64,000 bases of DNA, taken from NCBI GenBank assembly GCA_020796225.1, contig CM036762.1, positions 56,383,740-56,447,739 on the forward strand, written 5' to 3'. This document shows, piece after piece, positions 57,604 through 64,000 of this stretch. A model generated the notes under the pieces. That model was not told the DNA's origin. It searched no databases and worked only from the letters and a program-made list of their open reading frames with translations. Numbering within the stretch: the stretch's first letter is position 1; each line of letters begins with the position of its first letter. The stretch comes from Arion vulgaris (lineage: Eukaryota > Mollusca > Gastropoda > Stylommatophora > Arionidae). The position numbers and the translations under genes are program-made.

Positions 57604-58099
57604 CTGAAGGATTCATTAAGGAATATTACAAGCAGAAAACACTAGCCATATTTACAGGCTTGTTGATTTATTACACAAGAGAACTATTTGCATCAACAGT
57701 AAAATATATCTTCTCTATTCACTTATTCATTCAGTAGTATGTCTTTTGATACAACTTTGTTGCTCTGACAGATCTCATAAAAACCTCTCTATTATAAGCA
57801 AGGTTGTAGGAGTCCCAGGGCAGCCAGCAGATTAGACAGGTAGATTAGCTCATAGGATATACAAATAAATTAGTAGACTATGTGTTACACTCTAAGCAGA
57901 GGGTAACACATAACAACAAGACAACTACGTAGAAAAATGAATAATGACGTAAAAAGGATTGACGACTTAGAAACAAAAGAAGACAAGACGCAATGGTCCT
58001 AGATGGACGCGTTTTCATGATAGAAGGAGAAATATAAATAAAGAAGAATGTAAACTGCATTGAAATCTTCTCAAGTTTATTGTGTGAATGGTAATATCA

Positions 58100-58172
58100 T
58101 TACCTCCACCTCCAAGTGTCATCATCACCTCCACGTGTCATCATCACCTCCACCTCCAAGTGTCATCATCAC
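58100..58172. repeat. Short CCTCCACCTCCAAGTGTCAT repeat, 3 copies
   Basis: About 3 units of 17-23 bp, sharing TCATCATCACCTCCA. Confidence 0.85.
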
Positions 58173-58249
58173 CCAGTTCATGGGGCCATAAACTTCAACA
58201 AGGTGACCACCAAACCTGAAGCAGCCATTTTGAAGTTTGTATCTCACAT

Positions 58250-58335
58250 CTTGGGACGGATTAGCATAATACATAAGCATTCACCTATTGGCTTGGACAC
58301 AAGAGGGTTGTGAGTTCAAGCCCCCACTCTACAAA
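58250..58335 (+). mobile_element. tRNA-like repeat at duplication end (distal)
   Basis: TTAGCATAATACATAAGCAT, then GGTTGTGAGTTCAAGCCCCC. See 52985-53090. Confidence 0.5.
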
Positions 58336-58619
58336 TATTTACCAGTCTCATCACTGTCAGATATGTTGCAATGAGATTGGATCCACTTTTTTAACCTGCT
58401 GTCATAGAATGTATAGTGTTTCTCTTCGGTTGTTAAGCTCTATATTGTACGATTCCTTAGTGCTGCTACTACAGATAGTGTATCTGTGACAAGAACTATT
58501 TGCTTCTTTACACTTTAGTTGTGTTCCTAGTTCTGTAAGATTCTGTAAGACTTATATCCCTTGTTATGATTCTTATTGTCAAGTTTTGTTGCCTGTTATT
58601 GTTTCCAAAAATTTAACTT

Positions 58620-58910
58620 TGCTGGTGTTTCCCATGCTTCTTCTTCTTCTCCCTACGTCCCTAGGAAGGCATAGGTCTGCAACCAAGGCCTTCCAAACCC
58701 GCCTAACCAAGGCCATCTTTCCAGATCTCTACACTCTCCCCCTGTTTTCTTGCATTCTGTCTCCAGGTGTTCCTGGGTCTTCCATTACCTCTATTGCCCT
58801 GGGGTTCCAACAGAGAGCCTGTCTCGTGATGCTATCCATTCTACATTGTTGTATTCTAGGACTGGTCTCTCACACTCGTGTGTTTTCAACCCTGATTGGA
58901 GCATAGGCCT
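58620..58910 (-). pseudogene. LINE C-terminal tail
   Basis: Minus strand, same family as 51905-52345. The 3' end is a (GAA)n run (TTCTTCTTCTTC at 58639-58650). Lies in the intron between the 60.5-kb and 57.6-kb exons. Confidence 0.65.
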
Positions 58911-59425
58911 TCAACCAACTCATACTAAGTCTTCATATCTTGAACTATTTCTTGCAGCTCCTTCCAGCTTTCGTATATCATTAAACTGTGTCTCCAAATT
59001 TCTTCTCAGTGTATTTCTAGGCTTTCCTCTCTTTCGCTTTCCCTGCATTCTTTGGGTTTTCTTAAAGTGTATCCTATCCAACGCAATCTTTCTTTCCTCT
59101 TGGTTCACCAAGATCTGTCTCATTCTCTCCATAAGCTTTTTATTTGTGACTCTATCATACCATCTCATTCCCACTATTTTGCACAGAGGACTGGTCTCAC
59201 TCATCCCTTACACATTTTTACTACACTCTCATCCGCTCCAAAAGTTAAGTCTGCAATTTTTTTATATTACAATTCTATGTCTTGCTTGGAGTCTGCTATT
59301 CTCTATTTGTGACTTTAATTTTATGCAGCAACCAAAGGTTATACCTAGATAGTTAGGTGTTTTATTATCCAGTTGTAGATCCCCCACAACTTGGGGTGGC
59401 AAAGTTCTGCTCAGGACAAGCTATT
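58910..59425 (-). pseudogene. LINE RT C-terminal fragment
   Basis: Minus strand, 94 codons open. SPLCKIVGMRWYDRVTNKKL, then MRQILVNQEERKIALDRIHF, then GKRKRGKPRNTLRRNLETQF. A typical post-palm plus basic-tail arrangement, 5' truncated. Confidence 0.75.
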
Positions 59426-59429
59426 TGAT

Positions 59430-59700
59430 GATGATGACTCTTCTATTACTGATAGAGCCTGCTTCCTGCCTTCCTTTCATTCGCTTGAAATATTGTCTAT
59501 ATATTCAAAGTTGTCTCTTGTATAAACTTCACTGTCTTTTGTAGCTCACACAGAGCTCTGTGTAGTTTTGTGTAGTGTTGTTTTGTTAGGCCAGTGAATT
59601 TGCCTCAGTATATCATATTCAGGGCAGTCTTGAAGTATGTGCTCTGCAGTCTGATGTGCCTCTCCACATTTAGACATGGCTGAATTGCCAATTTATAGAG
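59430..59700 (-). pseudogene. LINE C-terminal Cys-rich segment
   Basis: Minus strand. KCGEAHQTAEHILQDCPEYD, then LRQIHWP. This zinc-knuckle-like C-x2-G-E-x3-T-A-E-H-x4-C motif follows RNase H in jockey- and I-like LINEs. A fragment only. Confidence 0.65.
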
Positions 59701-59761
59701 CCTGCTGAAGTCTAATGTTTGCAAAGGGGATAAACCCTTCAGAAGTCCACAGAGATTGATT

Positions 59762-59900
59762 GATTGACCATCATCATTGCACTTTGGTGAGTAGCCATGT
59801 GTGCTCCGATCTCTTTCTTACACTGGAAGATCTCAGTGGTAGTGCATCAACTCCGTAAACCGTCTGCAGTGGAAGGAGGAGGTGTAGATTCTTTCAGAGA
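59762..59900 (-). mobile_element. SINE family C fragment (3' part)
   Basis: Minus orientation: GATTGACCATCATCATTGCA, GTGCTCCGATCTCTTTCTTA, GGAAGATCTCAGTGG. Confidence 0.65.
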
Positions 59901-59954
59901 TATTTACTAGGATATCATTTATGTACAAATGGAACGATGTTATCTTCTTTCTTG

Positions 59955-60180
59955 TTCTCTCTTTCACTAGACAATTTTAATCACTCTTTGTGATATGTTT
60001 GATCTTTGCCAATAACGTGTATACGTTCACTTGGTAGCGTGTGCTCAAACGCATAAAATCTTCACACGTTTGACATGCATCCGATTTCGGGCTCACTTCC
60101 TGAGTAAGCCGTCGAACATGCGGCAGGTCAACAGTGGTCTCATTCTTTACACCCAAATTTGGGCCCCGAACCACCGGCAT
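59955..60180 (-). mobile_element. SINE family B copy in IAP intron
   Basis: Minus orientation, from ACAATTTTAATCACTCTTTG to TTGGGCCCCGAACCACCGG. Internal blocks are diverged. Confidence 0.72.
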
Positions 60181-60420
60181 GTTATGAGAGAACTCCTACT
60201 TGGAGGGCGGCCTGCTCCACAGTTATCTTCTTGCTGACCTATCCTTGAATGTGTACTTGGATAGTTCTGCTCTTCAGTTAGCGGCTCGTCGATATCCAAA
60301 TCATAACCATAAAAATGTACTTTATTAGTGTTAAGAACAGATATTCTTGTATTTAATTTGTGCACATTACAAAGTCTGATCAGCTTAGAAACATGCATTA
60401 CTTTATATCACACAGCTCAC

Positions 60421-60563
60421 CAAGATAGTACAGGCCTGCCTCTGCAAGAGCATCTGGTCTCAAGTGAGCATGCTTTGGCCACATTATGAATGACTGCAGA
60501 CGATGAGAAAAGTCTTGCATTTGAATTGCTGCTGAAGATTCTTCAGTTGATTTCATCTTTAAG
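60421..60563 (-). CDS. IAP exon: N-terminal half of second BIR
   Basis: 143-nt exon with acceptor after TTTTTTAAG and donor G, then GTGAGC. It receives phase 2 from the first exon (the junction codon is Gly) and leaves in phase 1. The 47 codons start with a charged, serine-rich linker and then show the BIR N-terminal signature: RLQSF, then WP, then a Pro-Asp-Ala-LAEAG stretch ending LYYLG. BIR domains continue after this point with the zinc-binding half, which is the next exon. The matching phase and the split at the usual Gly between the two halves make this exon secure although it is short. Confidence 0.87.
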
Positions 60564-60924
60564 CTTAAAAAATAACATATAACAATTAAACAACTATAAT
60601 AAATATAGAATTCAACTGATTGGCTTCGATAAGCTGCTGGGAGTGCCACTATTTATTTGTTTTAGAACGATCTTAAAGAAAATTCATTTACCTACAAAAT
60701 GATATATCACTCAAAAAATCTTTCTTTTTTTTTTATTCCCCTTTCAACTCAGACAAAGTTTCATTTCTGAAACTGATTTTTGCGTGAAAATCCGTTTTCC
60801 AATTTCTTACAATGGCAGCAGTGTGCACATTGTAAATTACTTTACACTGGCAGCCGTGTGCTCAATGTACTCGTAATTAGTATTCCTCGCCATACAGGCA
60901 GATTTTCTCCGACTTCAGAGGTAC

Positions 60925-61050
60925 TCACGTTATCGTCCTGAGTAAGACCAGGGACTCGAACAAATGCCGGACAGTAGGTTCGAACCCCAGCTATGAGGCG
61001 TCTCACAGCTAGCAGGCCGAGCTACTATCAACTACTCTAGGCAGTCCCCC
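60925..61050 (-). mobile_element. tRNA-like repeat in IAP intron
   Basis: Minus strand: GTAGCTCGGCCTGCTAGCTG (A-box), GGGGTTCGAACCTACTG (B-box), GTTCGAGTCCCTGG. Probably a tRNA-derived SINE; no other copy seen. Confidence 0.4.
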
Positions 61051-61539
61051 CAAAAAAATCTGTTAATAATTAAGAAAACTGAATTTGTACATACACCTGC
61101 AATGGGAAAATAGGATCTAAATTTAATTCAGCTACAACCTGTTTTTCAATTCAGTAACTACTCAACTAATCTATACTGAAAGCAAAATCAACCAACTGCA
61201 GACCCTAAAGAAATCTACTACCAAATGTCACGCAAAGAACAACTCTACACAGATTCAGAACTGAACAACAGATTGAGAGTACAGAAATGTACAGAAAACT
61301 TGAGATTAGTAACACCATGCAGAAGTAGAGACTTGGAAGTTGTCATAGTAAAACAAGTGCCACTTTACCGACTATAAAGATGAAAAAGGCCATACAATAC
61401 TCTCACGAACAGTATAAATTATGTAAATTTCTGACAAACTGCAGAAATGATGTCTACAATATTTCTACGTAGTCAGGTAACCAGATATGATAGTACGACA
61501 GTTTGTCAAGTAAACAGATATAATAGCATAAAATCTGTG

Positions 61540-62050
61540 GATTGTCAGGTAAAAGCACATTTAACAGGAGCTACACTAAAAGACAGATTATAAATGCAAT
61601 CTTCATACCAACACTGTGCTACCAGTGCCAAACATGGGCACTAACAAAAGAACAAGAAAGGAAAATTACCACATGCAAAATGAGATGCTTGAGGAAAGCA
61701 GTAAATAAAACAAGAAGAGACCATATAAGAAATGAGGAAATTAGGAGAACATTCGGAACAATACCTGCTATTAGATTTATTGAAAAACAGAGACTCAAAA
61801 AGGTTTGGCCACTTGGTCAGAATGAACCTGAATTCACCAGTTGCAAGAGTGTACAACCTGAAAATGGAATCATCAACAGGAAGGGTCACCAAGAAAAGAT
61901 AGGTTGATGGAGTTATAGACCTCTTAAAACTCCACAATACCACAACATATCAAGCGACGAGCGTGCATTATCTTGGAAACCGATCATCAGTTAAACCTGC
62001 TATGCCTAGCAGCAAAAAAGCAGAGAAGGACAAAAGAAATAAGACACAAC
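61540..62050 (+). pseudogene. LINE reverse transcriptase C-terminal fragment in IAP intron
   Basis: Plus strand, opposite to the IAP gene. Reads IPTLCYQCQTWALTKEQERK, then MRCLRKAV, then a long basic tail. This is the non-LTR RT segment after the palm. It is truncated at the 5' side, with one frame change near 61905. Confidence 0.78.
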
Positions 62051-62167
62051 AATAAGAAGTGTTGAGAAATGTAAATAACAAGAGACAAATAATTCCAAAA
62101 TATCAAACAGACAGTCAAACAGTAACAGAATAACACACACAAAAAACATTAAACTTAAAACTTAACA

Positions 62168-62430
62168 TTCTTCTTCTTCTTCCGCTCCACATCGACCACT
62201 TGTTAAACCACTCTTTGTGATCTGTATGTGATTTGAGCCTAAGAGCGACTGCACGTTGTGCCGGTTGTACGCATACAAGTAAGCCAGCACAACTGATTTC
62301 TGTGATGCTTTTTATTTACTAGTGTAGCTTCTCTAGACCCCTACCTTAGTCGTCTCTTACAATATGCCTTGTAGGTTGCAGTACTACTATTCTTTGCTCC
62401 TCTTGCAAGCTCTGGCAACACCCGATAACT
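62168..62430 (-). mobile_element. SINE family A copy in IAP intron
   Basis: Full-length; begins with TTCTTCTTCTTCC. Same orientation as the host gene, 70 bases downstream of the donor of the first BIR exon. Confidence 0.8.
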
Positions 62431-62498
62431 AAGCATCCAACAAATTAGCTGCCAAGAATTTGACTAATTACAGAATACCAAACAAAATGATCACTTAC

Positions 62499-63098
62499 CC
62501 AAAGGATCTTTTCATATTTTCTGCCGGATTGATTGAAACATTTAAATCATTACAATCTCCCCTGACAAATGGACAATCTGGGTAATGTTTCCTGTGCTCT
62601 CCTTCTACGGAATCATTCGGTTCCCAATTTCTCAACGAGTTCAAGCAAAATACACATTTAACTTTATCCCCTGGTCCAGTATGAATGAAGCCATCTCTAG
62701 CTAGGTCAGTAGGTTTGACACAGTAGGAATCAAGCCAATTTGCATTAAAAGTTTCTCGTCTGTTGATCTCATTGTAATAAATTTTGTTGGTTGCATGTTT
62801 GATGGATCTTGGATCATACGAAACATCTGGAGTGCTTGGAGTCATATCAATAGGTTCGTAAACCAAGCCATTTTCTTGATGACGATGAATATGTACTTGG
62901 CGGTAATTTGTCTCTAAACCTCCGTGAGGGTTGTCAACTAAATAAACCATTTCAACTGGTATGCTTGACGGCGGAGAAGAGAATGATCTCTCATCACCAG
63001 GGCCAATATCATAGCCCTGTGTCAGTGACCCAGCGTTTGAATTCCTTCCGTAACTGGAATTCATTGTCAGATGCTTCCAGGTTTATATAGTCAATAAA
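62499..63098 (-). CDS. IAP exon with start codon and complete first BIR
   Basis: An acceptor with a pyrimidine run ends at 63099. About 34 nt of 5' UTR precede the ATG at 63064, and the donor (GG, then GTAAGT) gives a phase 2 end at 62499. It encodes 188 complete codons. Residues 1-100 look disordered and rich in Ser, Pro, Gly and Asn. Residues 101-170 form a whole BIR: RRETF, then NW, then DLARDGF, then the zinc ligands C137, C140, H157 and C164 in the family spacing C-x2-C-x16-H-x6-C. I chose this ATG because the 34 nt before it carry stop codons in two frames and the third frame leaves the BIR frame, so no upstream coding exon can splice in frame through this acceptor. BIR identity is certain; use of this ATG is likely. 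Confidence 0.88.
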
Positions 63099-63254
63099 CT
63101 GAAAGAAAAAATAGATGCTGAAGTTACAAAATGGCAGAGAAAGTAGGGTGTAAGCATTTACTTGTATATTATTCTATTTTTTCTTTGAACAGATAAATTG
63201 TGCTCTTCTCACAAATATGTCAGTCTATACAAGAATGATACTTTTCTTAAGGAC

Positions 63255-63490
63255 TTCGAAAGCTTCATATCAACCACTTGTTAACCCCTCTGTGTGATTT
63301 ATATGTGATCTGAGCTTAAGAGCGATTGTATGTTGCGCCTACAAGTAGGCCAGCACATTAGAATTATGCGATTATTTTTATTTACTAGGGTAGCTTCCTT
63401 TTGTCCTCCTCCATCAGTCGCCTTTTAAGACATGCCTTGCAGGTCGCAGTGGTACTATTCTTTGCTTCCTTATGGCCCCGGCACCACACT
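63255..63490 (-). mobile_element. SINE family A copy upstream of IAP start exon
   Basis: Nearly full-length, with a small deletion in the GTGCCAGTTATGCGC block. Lies between the possible 5' exon and the start exon. Confidence 0.76.
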
Positions 63491-63695
63491 GGTGCCTTAT
63501 GGACTAATAGTGTACAATAGGCGTAACACTTTTGCTGCCACCAATTTTTCAACCAAGTCTGGCTCACTGCCCCACTATTTTTTGGGAATGATAGTTTTCA
63601 GGGTGACAATTTTAAAAATCGTTAAAAAAAACTAATAAACTTAGGACTTTTAAACTATGGAATAGTGTTCATATATTAATGAGCTACTAACCTGT

Positions 63696-63965
63696 CTATA
63701 TGTAGAGTATATTCTTTATAATCCACAAGTTATTGCAGTAACTGATATTGGCGTCGCTCCCAATACCTATCCACAGTATGATATGCTGCCGTTTTTGAGA
63801 TGGGTGTCCATCACCTACTCCTGTACCCGAGGGAATATCTTCTATCGATCTATAAACATCGCCATGTGAATCAAAGTTCACTTTTGTATCACATTCAGAG
63901 TTTGCTTTAACACTATCACTGGCTAATAAGTCAAGAAAAGAGTCATTTTGGACATCACTATTCAT
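63696..63965 (-). CDS. Possible upstream exon or short ORF before the IAP gene
   Basis: An 89-codon open frame begins 600 bases upstream of the IAP start exon. Its first 55 or so residues look protein-like (Asp, Ser and Gly rich, starting MNSDVQ), and a fair donor (TAG, then GTGATG) lies near 63807. A 7-codon upstream frame starting MGNV overlaps its ATG. It cannot splice in frame to the 63098 acceptor, because that exon has stops in two frames and leaves the BIR frame in the third. It may be a 5' UTR exon, the start of an alternative transcript, or not coding. Unrecognised. Confidence 0.3.
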   Translation of the reverse strand: MNSDVQNDSFLDLLASDSVKANSECDTKVNFDSHGDVYRSIEDIPSGTGVGDGHPSQKRQHIILWIGIGSDANISYCNNLWIIKNILYI

Positions 63966-64000
63966 CAGTTACGTTGCCCATTTTGAAAATCTTTGTTTAC

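Larger units (their letters stand above)
53140..58330. repeat. Tandem segmental duplication, distal copy
   Basis: Direct duplicate of 51070-53090, expanded to 5.2 kb by later insertions: a SINE at 53480-53665, the 63-bp array, LINE fragments at 54495-55525, the 45-bp satellite at 55630-56362 and a composite element at 56618-57140. Homology resumes at about 57147 and runs through the BIR exon to the tRNA-like block ending near 58330. Confidence 0.8.
51545..63098 (-). other. IAP (BIR-domain) gene locus, 3' end not found
   Basis: Spliced gene of the inhibitor-of-apoptosis family, read on the minus strand. IAPs bind and restrain caspases or act as ubiquitin ligases through BIR zinc folds, often with a C-terminal RING. 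Six exons can be placed by splice signals and matching phases: 62499-63098, 60421-60563, 57317-57603, 53817-53862, 52444-52730 and 51545-51590. Phases run 2, 1, 0, 1, 0, 1. The third and fourth exons are duplicated as the fifth and sixth. No RING, UBA or CARD exon, stop codon or polyadenylation site was found downstream, so the model is incomplete at the 3' end. Introns are packed with SINEs, LINE tails and satellites. That it is a BIR protein is firm; its exact function and expression are not shown here. Confidence 0.85.

Overview
This is a stretch of animal nuclear DNA, AT-rich and almost entirely repetitive, with one recognisable host gene. It is eukaryotic because it has spliced exons, tRNA-derived SINEs, non-LTR retrotransposon (LINE) 3' ends, hAT and Tc1/IS630-type DNA transposons and many minisatellite arrays. 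A BIR-domain inhibitor-of-apoptosis (IAP) gene among this repeat mix suggests a mollusc or other lophotrochozoan. That placement is inference; no species marker is visible.

Layout. 1-16 kb: LINE and SINE remnants and most of the large tandem arrays (periods 50, 22, 23, 31, 57/44, 48, 72 and 55 bp). 16-19 kb: a LINE copy split by a 2.19-kb Tc1/IS630-type transposon with 108-bp inverted repeats. The empty version of the same target site lies at 48.3 kb. 19-36 kb: SINE copies, three LINE tails with a C-terminal zinc finger at 28.6-30.6 kb, further satellites and three short hAT-type MITEs (the first is at 15.5 kb). 36.0-37.2 kb: a deleted hAT transposon with intact ends and an 8-bp target duplication. 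37-51 kb: LINE fragments, the best being a reverse-transcriptase copy at 44.9-46.4 kb, and a 1.3-kb ORF-poor element at 41.7-43.0 kb.

51.5-63.1 kb, minus strand: the IAP gene. A first coding exon holds a complete BIR. A second holds the N-terminal half of another BIR. Two paralogous cassettes follow, each a 287-nt exon with the zinc-binding half of the BIR plus a 46-nt microexon. Each cassette is 333 nt (111 codons) and starts and ends in phase 1, so either could follow the half-BIR exon in frame. The cassettes arose by a local tandem duplication and were then invaded separately by SINEs, LINEs and satellites. I found no RING or CARD exon and no stop codon, so the 3' end is missing or unrecognised.

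Several repeat families share one 3' end type, a short conserved block followed by (GAA)n. They include SINE families A and B, a composite element with an approximately 90-codon ORF, and the 41.7-43.0 kb element. One LINE family (D) also ends in (GAA)n and could have supplied the retrotransposition machinery. Several tandem arrays were born from pieces of other elements: the 57/44-bp array is an amplified SINE tail, and the 63-bp array is an amplified intron-exon junction of the IAP gene.
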